This document shows positions 1-11,574 of a DNA stretch of 64,000 bases, one piece after another (positions within the stretch are counted from its first letter, which is position 1; the number at the start of each line of letters is the position of its first letter). Position numbers and translations under genes: made by a program. The stretch comes from Apiosordaria backusii. Taxonomy: Eukaryota; Ascomycota; Sordariomycetes; Sordariales; Lasiosphaeriaceae. The stretch lies in assembly GCA_030549205.1 (NCBI GenBank), contig JAUKTV010000018.1, positions 1-64,000 on the forward strand, written 5' to 3'. Under the pieces are notes generated by a model, which saw only the letters and a list, made by a program, of their open reading frames with translations, ran no database searches and was not told where the DNA came from.

Positions 1-2668
1 TAAGATAGTTAAAATAATCTAAATAAAGTATTCGGTTAGGCCATTTTAATTAAAAGTTTTAAGGCTTAATATATTAAAGCTAATGCTTTTTTTAATAAGG
101 TAGGTACTTAAGGAAAGGACTTTTTTTTCTTTATTATAATAAAAGTAAGTAGGATATTATTAAAAGATATTGTTTAAACCTTTAAATAGTAAATAAAGTA
201 TTATAATTATATTATCTTTAATAATTAATAGTTTAAAAAATTGAAAATAGATCTTTTAATCTACTATAACTAAGTTATAAGGCTTTTTTAATAATAAAAT
301 AGACTTAATAGTAATAATATCCTTTTTTAAATAGCTTAAAGTAAAAAAAGGATCTTAAATAGGATTTTTAAAAGGCCTTTAAAGGATTTTTATAATATTA
401 TAGCTTTTATAAACTAAATCCTTAAGCCTAACCTTTTATAAGTTAGGTATATCTTTAATAATAAAAAAGGTCTTCTTTAAAAGGTTAAAACCTATATACT
501 TAAGTTATATATACTAAAGGATAGTTAATCGAATTAAAGCGAATAAAGGCTTATTAAGATCCTTAAAAGACTTATCTTCTTTTAAAAAGTTAAGAGCTTT
601 AAAAAAAACCTCTTTTAAAATTTTAAGAACTTTAAAGGCTTTAAAGAAAATAAGGTAATTATTAAAGTACTATTAATAAAATACTTTTAATTAAAGTTAG
701 CTTTTAAGGCTAAGATAGAATCTTAATCTTTTAAAATTTAAAAAGGTAATAAAATTATAGTTACTATTGGTAAGCTTTTAACTATATAGAGTTTTTTTAA
801 TACTATATAGATAGTCTTTATTAATAATATTTAATAAAAAATAAAAATAAAGAAAGTTTTAATAAAGTTAATAGTTAAAAAATAGGCCCTATTATTATAA
901 ATTTTAATAAAAAATTGGACTTTTATAGTATCTTTATTAATAATTTTTATAAAGCTATCTTTTATAGTTAAAGGCTTAACCTTTACTTTAATAAGGTTAA
1001 TAAAAAGGTTTTTATTATTATAAATATAGACTATAGATTTAATATTAAAAAGCTAGGCTTTTTTTAAAATTAAGTTAATATAATTAATTAAGTTAATAGA
1101 TATAGAAGGTAGGACTTTAAAGGATAAGAATACTATAAACTTAATAAAGCTATATTATTTATAAAGTATAATTAGCTTTAAAGGTTTAATACTATAAAAG
1201 CTTATATTAAGGTTAAAGCTTACTATAAAAGAAATTTCCTTAAAATTTTTAAGGACTTTAGTATTTTCTTTCTTTTTATCTTTCTTTTTTTTTTTCTTTT
1301 TTTTAATAAACCTAAGCTTTATAAGGTTCTTTATAGAGACATTTAAAGCCTTTAAAGCTTTAAAATCCTTAATAAAGGCAATATAAAAATAAAGTATAAA
1401 AAGGGCTTAAATAATTATAGTATTAGAAATATAGGTTTTAATTAAAAGTTCTTTTTATAAGAATTTTAATATAAGGTAATAAAAATAGCTAAAATTATAC
1501 TTATTTTAATAAATTAAAGCTTTAAAGTATTTACATTATAGTAAAAAACTATCCTTTAGTAAGCTTAAATAGTAATTAACCTAATCGATAAGCTAAATTA
1601 TAATACTTAATCCTTAAAGCCTTATAATAAAGGTATTGAATTTAATATTATATTTAATTACTTTTAATAAACTATCGAATTTAATAGTATAGTAAGCCCT
1701 ATAGAGCTTATTTTAAAGGACAGTCTAAATAAAGATATACTAAGTTTGTAATTACTAAAAAAGGGTCGTTAAAAAGTCTTTAGCTTTAATAATAAATAGT
1801 AGGCTTATTTATAGGGTATTCTAAATAGTAAGAAAAAGAAAGGCTTTTAAGTTATCGTTTAATAAATTAATAACTAACTTAGGCTTATTTATAAATTTAA
1901 AAAGGCTTAAAACCTTTATTTAAATAGTAAAAGCTTAGTATTAAAAGCATTAGTTTTTAAAACCTAAAAGCTTTTATTCTTTAATAAAGTAAAGGACCTA
2001 TTTATTAAAATCCTTTATTAAAAGTACAGTAGTCTTTTAGGTAGTTTAATTTAAAGAAGGTACTATAATAGGTATAATAATAAAGGCTAATAGACCTATA
2101 TAAACTAAAGTAATTAAAAATAAAGATAGTATAAGTAGATCTATAGAAGGTTTAAAAGAAGACTTAAAAAGATTTAAAGTAGTATATTCTAGTAAAAAGT
2201 AAGTATTAAAATTGTTAATATAGATATTAATTCGGTTAATTTCAACGTTTAAAGCTTTAATTTAATTAGTAAAACCTACTATAGTAGCCTTAATTCTACT
2301 ATTAAAGGTAACTATAAGGTTGTTTTATAATTACTAAAAATATTAAATAAAGTTAAGGCCTTTAAAAAGGTTAAGAATTAATAAAAGGCCGAAGGTCCTT
2401 AAAGCTTTAAAGTTTATAAGGAGGTTGTATATATCTTTATCCTTTATAATAAGGAAAGTTAAAGGTTTAAAAGGAAAGTAGAAGTACTATTGGAAGTACT
2501 AGAACGCTGTTTTTTAAGTCTTTAGCGCTTAAAAGGGAAGTAAAAGTACTGTTAAAAGTACTAAAACGCTATTTCTTAAGTCTTCGGTAGCTTAAAATAA
2601 ATAGGGTTTATAGGATAGGTATTATTATAGAGGCTATAAAATAAAGAAATTTACTTAAATAGTATAAA
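1..2668 (-). mobile_element. Copy A: RIP-degraded Ty1/Copia retrotransposon, minus strand, continues off left edge
   Basis: AT-rich sequence full of TAA/TAG in every frame. Positions 1 to about 2,100 are the reverse complement of about 3,363-5,465 (copy B); paired positions sum to roughly 5,465. The gag-to-integrase part of the element is therefore present on the minus strand and the rest lies beyond position 1. Differences between the copies are mostly C/T and G/A, the pattern expected of RIP. Its 5' LTR is on the right (about 2,669-3,362). No intact reading frame survives. The family is inferred from motifs readable in copy B. Confidence 0.8.
2473..2596. repeat. Two tandem ~62-bp units in the gag/leader part of copy A
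   Basis: Two adjacent units starting near 2,473 and 2,535 share the pattern GTA-AAGTACT-TT-AAGTACT-AACGCT-TTTTAAGTCTT and differ mainly by transitions. They lie between the LTR and the gag relic, so they may belong to the leader or the start of gag. Copy B lacks the equivalent part, so it cannot be compared within this window. Confidence 0.6.
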
Positions 2669-3362
2669 CTTAGGCTTATAATTTATTAAGATAGGTATTT
2701 TATAGGCCTATAGGTATAGACCTATATAGGGAATAGTATAGAATATTAAAAGTAAAGAGGGCTTTATTTGCAATATATAATAGTAGTTAGGCATTAAAGG
2801 AAGATAGATTATAAAGGTAATATCTTATAATATATAAAAGGTAGATATTATAATATAGGCTTATAAGGTACTATAAGATATAATAAATTAGTATATTAAA
2901 TTAACTTATTAATTAGGAAAAATTATAGTAAATAATTATAAAGAATAAGACCTATTATAAATCTTCAGCTCTATATTACTTTCTAAACCTCTCTCTATTC
3001 TAAGGCCTAAATGCCTATTAAGTCTGCTAACTACAGGGCCTAAATGCCTGTTAAGTCTACTAACTATAAGGCCTAAATGCCTATTAAGTCTATTAACTAT
3101 AGACTTAACTAGCTAACTAAGTTTAACTATTAAATACACTAATTAAAAGCTATTTATAAAGTATAAGGTACTAATGTTTTACTATTATAGTATATTAACT
3201 ACCTAGAGCTTTAAACTACTTTAAGGGTCTAAAGACTACTGCAATTACTATAGTAAAGTATTAGTAAGCGCTATAATTCTAAGCCATTAGTTGTTATTAA
3301 CCCTATAAGTTATAGGCTAAAATATACTATAAAGTCTACAACTAAGTGCTATATTTCAATAT
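2669..3362 (-). repeat. LTR 1 (5' LTR of copy A)
   Basis: About 694 bp matching 8,497-9,190 in the same orientation and 7,807-8,496 in reverse. The right edge is set where the three copies stop matching, after a shared end close to GTGCTATATTTCAATA. It contains three 33-bp tandem units at 3,003-3,035, 3,036-3,068 and 3,069-3,101 (core GCCTAAATGCCTATTAAGTC). Boundaries are estimated by eye to within about 5-10 bp, and terminal TG/CA has probably been mutated. Confidence 0.75.
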
Positions 3363-6300
3363 AGATCTATCGGCCCTTATCGCTATACCTATTATAGCGC
3401 CTTCTTTAAATTAAACTACTTAAAAGACTATTGTACTTTTAATAAAGGATCTTAGTAAATAGGTCCTTTACCTTATTAAAAAACAAAAGCTTTTAGATTT
3501 TAAGAATTAGCGTTCTTAATATTAAGCTCTTACTATTTAAATAAGGGTTTTAAGCCTTTTTAAATTTATAAATAAGCCTAAGTTAATTACTAATTTACTA
3601 AACGATAACTTAAAAGCCTTCCTTCTTCTTACTATTCGGAATATTCTATAAGTAAGCCTACTACTATTAAGGCCAAAGACTTTTTAACGACCCTTTTCTA
3701 ATAATTATAAGCTTAATATATCCTTACTTAAGCTATCCTTTAAGATAAGCTCTATAAAGCTTACTATACTATTAAATTTAATAGTTTACTAAAACTAGTT
3801 AAATATAATACTAAGTTTAATACCTTTATTATAAAGCTTTAAGGCTTAAATATTATAATTTAGCTTATCGATTAAGTTAATTACTATTTAAGCTTACTAA
3901 AAGGCAGTTTTCTATTATAGTATAAACGCTTTAAAGCTTTAATTTATTAAAATAAGTATAATTTCAGTTATTTTTACTATCCTATATTGGAATTCTTATA
4001 AAGAAAGTTTTTAATTAAGACTTATATTTTCAATACTATAGTTATTTAAGCCTTTTTTATATTTTATTTTTATACTGCCTTTATTAAGAATTTTAAAGCT
4101 TTAAAGGCTTTAAATGCCTTTATAAAGAACCTTATAAAGCCTAGGCTTATTAAAAAGAAGAAAAAGAAAAAGGAGGATAAAAAGAAAAAGAATGCTAAAG
4201 ACCTTAAAAATTTTAAAGAAATTTCTTTTATAGTAAGCTTTAACTTTAATATAAGTTTTTATAATACTAAACCTTTAAAGCTAACTATATTTTATAAATA
4301 TTATAGCTTTATTAAATTTACAGTATCTTTACCTTTTAAGATCTTACTTTCTATATCTATTAACTTAACTAATTATATTAACTTAGCTTTAAAAAAAGCC
4401 TAGCTTTTTAATATTAAATCTACAGTCTATATTTATAATAATAAAAACCTTTTTACTAACCTTATTAAAGTAAAGGTTAAGCCTTTAACTATAGAAGGTA
4501 GCTTTATAAGAATTATTAATAAAGGTATTATAAAAGTCTAATTCTTTATTAAAATCTATAATAATAAAGCCTATTTTTTAACTATTAACTTTATTAAAAC
4601 CTTTTTTATTTTTACTTTTCTATTAAATATTATTAATAAAGACCGTTTATATAGTATTAAAGAAGCCTTATATAGTTAAAAGCTTACCAATAATAACTGT
4701 AATTTTATTATCTTTTTAAATTTTAAAAAATTAAGGTTTTATTTTAGCTTTAAAGGCTAACCTTAATTAAAAGTATCCTACTAATAATACTTTAATAGTT
4801 ACTTTATTTTCCTTAAAGCCTTTAAAGCTTTTAAAATTTTAAAAGAGGTTTCCTTTAAAGCTTTTAACTCTTTAAAGGAAGATAGGTCTTTTAAAGATCC
4901 TAATAAGCCTTTACTAGCTTTAATTTAATTAACTATCCTTTAATATATTTAGCTTAAATATATAGGTCTTAACCTTTTAAAGAAAACCTTTTTTATTATT
5001 AAAGGTATACTTAATTTATAAAAAGTTAAGCTTAAAGATTTAATTTATAAAAGCTATAATACTATAAAAATCCTTTAAAGGCCTTTTAAAAATCCTATTT
5101 AAAACCCTTCTTTTACTTTAAACTATTTAAAAGAGGATATTGTTATTATTAAGCTTATTTTACTATTAAAGAAGCCTTATAGTTTAATTATAGTAAATCG
5201 AAAGATCTGTTTTTAATTTCTTAAACTATTAGTTATTAAAAATAATACCGTTATAGTACTTTATTTACTATTTAAAAGCTTAAATAATACCTTTTAATAA
5301 TATCCTACTTACTTTTACTATAATAAAAGAAAAGAAGTCTTTTCTTTAAATACCTACTTTATTAAAAAGGGCATTAGCTTTAGTATATTAAGCCTTAAAA
5401 CTTTTAATTAAAATAGCCTAATTAAGTATTTTATTAAGGTTATTTTAAACTGTTTTAAAGCTATTATTTTAACTTTAAACTTCCTTATTACTTTTTAAAG
5501 GTATATAGCTATTTCTATAGTAAAAATTATTAACTATATAGTTTAAAGCTTTAAGGATTTTATACTTTATTAAGCCTTTTATAATAAACTATTACCTTTT
5601 TAAATACTATATTAACTAAACCTTTTAAACTATAAGGCTATAGATATTAAGGTTATAATATATATCCTTATTAAAGATTAAACTATAGATTTTAAGCTTA
5701 CTTTTTAAAAAACTAAAGGAAGATTTATAGCTATTTTAAGTTATTAAACTTACTTAGTTTACTTAAGCTTAAATAAAGTTATTAAAATTAGTTTTATTAA
5801 GTTTTATAAAGACCTATTGGCCTAGATTATAAGTCTTTTAAGCCCTATAAGTCCTTTAAAGGTCTTTAACTGCTTTAATAAGTTAAAAGAGGATATTATT
5901 ATTTAAGTTCTTAAGCCTTCTATTTACAGTTTCTTTATTCTACTAATTCCTAATTCCCTAATACTTAAATTATCCTCTATATTACTTATTTAATTATTAC
6001 TTAAGTTTATAATTTTAATACTTATAATATCCTTTACTACTATTAAAATCCCTCTACTTTAAACCTTATAAAAGTAATATAAAGAATTTATATTTATAAA
6101 TAATATAGATTATAGTAAGCTTATTTTTTACTTAATTTCTTATTATAAAAAGTGCTATTTTATAAAGGCCTTAAAGTTTAATATCTTTAAGTAAGCCTTA
6201 AAATATTTTAAAAAGAAATAATAGTTATAGGCTATTTTTACTAAATTATATTAACTTCTTATTATTAAAACCTTCTATTTTATTTACCAATTTTAAATTA

Positions 6301-7806
6301 AGAAAAAGCCTATTATAAGCTACTAGGTTTTTAAAGATAAGAAGAATTTATAGGGTATTATAGTAAAATTTAAAGCTTAATTGGTTATTTAAGGTTTTTA
6401 ATAGGCCTTTAAAATCGATTTTAAATAGACTTATACTTTTACTATAAGGCCTTCGATTTAAAGAATTATATTAGCCTTTATAGTTATATTTAATTAAGAT
6501 TTAAAATAGGTAGACTTTATAAAAGCCTTTTTAAATTTAAAGACTGATTTTAATATCTATATTAAGATTTTATAAAGACTATTTAAGTTTACTTATAATA
6601 ATGCTAATACTATAATACTATTAAAAGTAGCCGGATAGGACTTTACTAAAGACTAAATTATCCTATTAAAGAAATCCTTATATAGTTTAAAGTAGGCTTT
6701 TTACCTTTAATAATAGAAAGTCCTTATAATAACCTAAGCTTTAAGTTTTAAGTCCTTTATCTTTAATATAGTTACTTATTTTTACTTAAACTATAAGATC
6801 TTTATTATTAGCTATATTAATAACTACTTAATTATAGGCCTTAAGCTTCTATAGCTTTAAGCTTTAAAGAATACTATAAAGAAGTATTATAATATTAAAG
6901 ATTTAGGTCCTACCTGTTACTTTCTTAATATTTAAATTAAATATAATAGGCCTTAGCAGTGCCTTTAAATCTATTAAAAGGCCTATATTATAAAAGCAAT
7001 TAAGTACTTTAAAATTAGTATTAAATTAACTTTTTTTTTATTAAACTTTAGAATTATAAATAAAAGTAATAGACCTAGAACCTTTATAAGCCTTTTTAAT
7101 TAATACCTATATTAATAATTAATTGGTACTTTAATATATACTATAGTTTAAACTAAGCCTAATATAGCCTTTAGTATTTAGTGGCTTTTATAATACTTAA
7201 TATAGTTTACTAATACTTACTTAAAAGCTATAAAATCACTACTTTCTTATCTTTATTTTAGTATTTACAGTACTATTAGTTATAGCTTTAATAAAAACTT
7301 AAAGCCTATCGGCTTTATTAATAATAACTAAATTAAATATAAGGAAAGTATTAAATCTATTTATAGTTAGTTATTTACCTTAATTAAAGGACCTATTAAC
7401 TGAAAATTTAAAAAAACATCTATTATATCCTTTAATACTTTAAAAGCTAAATATACTGGGCTTATTAAAGGCCTTAAGGAAATTATATAGCTTAGAGGTC
7501 TTTTTTAGGAAATTTCTAAACCTATTATAGGCCTTATTTTTCTATTGTATAATAATAAAGGTTTTATTACTATTACTTACAATAATAAGCATAATTATTA
7601 AATTAAATATACTTTAATTCGATTTTAAAAGGTTAAAGAAGCTATATTTATTAAAGTTATTATTATAACCTACCTTTTTATAAAGAAAATACCTACTAAT
7701 AGCCTTATTAAAACCTTACTTATAATACTATTTAATACCTTCATTTTACTATTAAACCTTTCTAAGCCTTTTTAATTAGTACTATATACTGTAATTATAA
7801 AGAGGG
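3363..7806 (+). mobile_element. Copy B: 5'-truncated, RIP-degraded Ty1/Copia retrotransposon with integrase, RT and RNase H relics
   Basis: The body starts inside gag, directly against the U3 end of LTR 1. Reading TAA/TAG as mutated CAA/CAG gives a polyprotein-like frame. Around 4,940-5,010 a degraded integrase zinc finger can be read (LKYIGLNLLKKT, then KLKDLIYKS). Around 6,507-6,536 the Copia RT block QVDFIKAFLN is readable, followed near 6,650-6,690 by LLKKSLYSLKQA. Near 6,800-6,840 the catalytic box reads YINNYLI, consistent with an original YxDD box after G-to-A changes. RNase H-like sequence follows to about 7,560. The order integrase before RT is diagnostic of Ty1/Copia rather than Gypsy. 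Many stops make it inactive. Confidence 0.8.
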
Positions 7807-8496
7807 TATTAAAATATAGCACTTAGTTATAGACTTTACAGTATATTTTAGCCTATACCTTATAAAGCTAATAATAACTAATAGCTTAAAATTATAATAC
7901 TTATTAATATTTTACTATAGTAATTATAGTAATCTTTAAACCTTTAAAGTAGCCTAAAGTCCTAAGCAATTAGTATACTATAACGGTAAAATGTTAATAC
8001 CTTATACCTTATAAATAGCTTTTAACTAATATACTTAATAGTTAAACTTAACTAGCTAATTAAATTTACAGTTAGTAGACTTAATAGGCATTTAGGCCTT
8101 ATAGTTAGTAGACTTAATAGGCATTTAAGCCTTATAGTTAATAGACTTAATAGGCATTTAAGCTTTAAAATAAAAAAAGGTTTAGAAAGTAATATAAAGC
8201 CAAAAACCTATAATAGGTCTTATCCCTTATAACTATTTACTATAATATTTTCTTAACTATTAAGTTAATTTAATATACTAATTTACTATATCTTATAGTA
8301 CCTTAAAGGCCTATATTATAGTATCTACTTTCTATATATTATAGGATATTGCCTCTATAATTTACCTTCCTTTAGTACCTAACTACTATCGTATACTGCA
8401 AACAAAGCCCTCTTTACTCTCAATGTTCTATACCGTCCCCTATATAGGTCTATACCTATAGGCCTATAAGACACCTATCTTAATAAATAATATAAG
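7807..8496 (+). repeat. LTR 2 (3' LTR of copy B)
   Basis: Reverse-orientation copy of LTR 1 and LTR 3, with its 33-bp triplicated block at about 8,069-8,165. The left edge (near 7,807) is where similarity to the other LTR ends begins. The right edge meets LTR 3 in the palindromic sequence ATAAGCTTAAGCTTAT. It is more heavily C-to-T/G-to-A changed than LTR 3. Confidence 0.7.
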
Positions 8497-9190
8497 CTTA
8501 AGCTTATAACCTATTAAAATAAATATCTTATAGGCCTATAAATATAGACTTATATAGAGAACAGTATAAAATATTAAAAGTAAAGAGGGTTTTATCTATA
8601 GTATATAATAGTAATTAGGTACTAAAGGAATATAGATTATAAAGGTAATACCCTATAATATATAAAAGGTAGATACTATAATATAGGCTTATAAGGTACT
8701 GTAAAATATAGTAAACTAGTATATTAAATTGACTTATTAATTAGGAAAATATTATAATAAATAGTTGTAAAGGATAAGACCTATTATAGGTCTTTAGCCC
8801 TATATCGCTTTTTAAACCTCTCTTTATTTTAAGGCCTAAATACCTATTAAATCTGCTAACTGTAAGGCCTAAATGCCTATTAAGTCTACTAACTATAGGG
8901 CCTAAATACCTGTTAAGTCTACTAATTATAAACTTAATTAGCCGGCTAAGTTTAACTATTAAGTACGTTAACCAGAAGCTGTTTATAGAATATAGAGTAC
9001 TAACGTTTTACTATTATAATGCGCTAACCGCCTAGGGCTTCGGGCTACTTTAGAGGTCTAAAGACTATTGCAATTACCGTAATAGAGTGTTGGTAAGCGC
9101 TATAATTCTAAGCCATTAGTTATTATTAGCCCTATAGGTTATAGGCCAAAATACACTGTAAAGTCCACAACTAAGTGCTGTATTTTAATA
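8497..9190 (-). repeat. LTR 3, apparently a solo LTR abutting LTR 2 in inverted orientation
   Basis: About 694 bp in the same orientation as LTR 1, with 33-bp units at 8,832-8,864, 8,865-8,897 and 8,898-8,930. It keeps more C and G than the other two LTRs (for example AGCCCTATAGGTTATAGGCC), so it has less RIP damage. The sequence on its right does not match the internal 3' end flanking LTR 2, so it is not simply the 3' LTR of the same element type; a solo LTR or rearranged remnant fits best. Confidence 0.65.
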
Positions 9191-11160
9191 ACTATTTAAT
9201 TATAAGTTTTTTAAAATAGGGAAACTACTTTATTTAAAAAGCTCTATAAGCAATTTTCTGATATTTTATTATTCTATTAAATTTTAAAACCTTTTAATAT
9301 TTTAAATAATATTAAGTTAATAGTAAAGTCCTTACAATAGGCTATATTATAAAGCTATAAAGTCCTTAATCTCTATAAGGTTTATATATAAATATTAACT
9401 TTTTTATAGTTAATAATAAGAACTATTAAGCTTTTTACTATAATATAGTCTTTTAAAGCTATAAGTTAAAAGTAATTAAAGCAGTTAATTTTATTAAAGA
9501 TATAAAAAGTAGTATTAGAATCGAGAATTATTAAGTAATAAAGTAGGTATTTTAATATAGAAAAGTAGAACTTTAATATCGGTTACTTTAAAATTCTTAA
9601 AAAAACCTTATCTTTTAATTATAAAAAAACGGCATTTACTATTATATACTTAATAAATTAATATTTATAGTATACTATAGTAAAAGACTAGACTTTTTAT
9701 TCTTTAAGTTAATTTCTTTATAGTTTTTCTTTATTATTACTTCTTTCTTTTCTTTTTACTTAATTAACTTCTTTACTTAGCTTTCTATTAACGTTAAAGA
9801 CTGTTTAAATAAGAGCTTTAATTAAAGAATTAAGGCAGAATTGCAAATTTTTAAGGACCTTTTTTAATAAAATATAGTAGTAGTTATTAATTTTATATCT
9901 ATTTTTATAGTAAATACTATAAATTAAGGTTTTTTTATTAAAAGGCCTAGAGTTTAAACTAAAGTCTTACTTTTTTTACTTAATTAAATTGTCTTAAAGA
10001 CTATAGTTCCTTTAACTTTAATTACCTTAGCTTTAATTACTATAGCCTTTCTTTATATTATCTTCTTTTACTATATTATTATAAAAAGTTAAAAAAACGC
10101 CTATAACTTTTAGCTTTTTAATTTCTTTATAAATATAAAGTATTTTATCCTTAATATCCTTAGCAATTTCTTTAAAAATTAGTTTACTAAATAGTATATA
10201 GTATTTTTAATTTATTTTAAAGTTAAAAGCCTATAAAGAAAGTAAGAGATTTCTACTGACTATTTAAAGAAGGCCTGTTAATTAAATAGTAAAATCGAAG
10301 GTATTAAAGGCGTAAAATTCTTTAACTATATAAAAGACTTCCTTTTAAATAGTTACCTATTCCTTTATTTTCTTAAAGTTATTAGCAAACTTAAAGGATT
10401 TAATATACTCCTTAAGCTTTTCTTAATAGTAAAGGCAGTATTTATCTTTATTAGAAATTATAGCCTTTTTAAAAGTATCGAAGTTACTAATAAAGCTATA
10501 GTTTCCTTTACAATAAGTATTTTAAAAGCTTATTTTAATATAGTTAGTAACTTACTTATTAAGCTTTTAAAAGGTATTTTAAACTTTATTATAATCCTTT
10601 ATTATTTTTATAAGGTAGTTTAAGTTAAATTTATATTCCTTCTTTTCTTTAATAGTAAGGTTATTTATTATATATATAGGTTTTAAAACCTCCTCCAGTA
10701 AGTCCAGGACTTCTTTATTACTTCCGCTTCCGGCTTTAATAGCCGATATAATTATTTAAATATAAACAATATAGTTAAAGTACTTTTAAAGCCTTTACTT
10801 ATATTACTTATAAGCTTTAAATTTATATTTATAGTATATAATAGCTATATACATTTTAATATATTTTATATTATAAATGCTTAAAATAGCTGGCTTTTTA
10901 AATATAGAAATATAGTTTTTTAAATTGATATATACTTAATTATTTTATATATAGTACTTTAAGACAGTTTCGAACGTTTACTAATTACTAGGTCTATTAA
11001 GGAAGACTGTATTTTACTTTTTAATAGCTATAAGAAAAGCGGTTAAATCGAATGCTATAGTAATAGGTTTTTTATAATAGTTTTATTAGTAAATAGGTCT
11101 TTTACAAATAGCCTTAAAATAGGCTTTAAAATCGATACTCTAATTGTAAATTATAGAACA
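9191..11160. mobile_element. Unassigned RIP-degraded repeat; possible gag-like relic on the minus strand
   Basis: AT-rich, stop-rich sequence with the same RIP character but no clear match to copies A or B. On the minus strand of about 10,260-10,730 a long lysine/tyrosine-rich frame can be followed if TAA/TAG are read as former Gln codons (segments such as IKEKKEYKFNLNYLI and EKLKEYIKSFKFANN). This resembles a retroelement Gag but cannot be identified. The block ends sharply near 11,160, where base composition returns to normal. Confidence 0.5.
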
Positions 11161-11574
11161 ATATTGTAAGCAAAAAACTCTGTCAATTCTAGTATTCTCC
11201 GTAAGAGGAAGCCCAGGTAGGTGCGGACTTCCGAACCGTATGGCTCAGATCCCACTGCTAAGGTCTTAATTTCCCTAACAGTGGGCCTCCCATACTAATC
11301 TAACACCAGGCAACGGGCAACTAGCCCCACGTGACAGCCTGTAGAGGACGCGAATGCCCCACAAGGCTGCCTGGACCCGCCGTCACCATTCCCCACGAGA
11401 ACACAGTGCAAGCACGCGTCTGCTGCCTTGCGCGTTGAAATTCCGCCGGGTTCCCACCACCACCACCCACACAAATTGGGCCTTTTTACTCAACGACTTT
11501 TGCGACTTTTGCCTCTTCCCATCGATCCCCCCTTGCCAGTCCATGAGAGAGGATCTCTCCTCAACTCACCCAAG
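11161..11574. promoter_or_regulatory. RAD52 upstream region, between the RIP block and the start codon
   Basis: 414 bp of normal-composition sequence, pyrimidine-rich near the start codon. It must hold the RAD52 promoter and leader, squeezed against the degenerate repeat. No specific factor site is claimed. Confidence 0.5.

Noticed and set aside
3003..3101. Direct repeats with regular spacing, considered as a CRISPR-like array.
   Set aside because: Units are contiguous 33-bp tandem copies without spacers, lie inside an LTR and recur in the other LTRs; the genome is eukaryotic.
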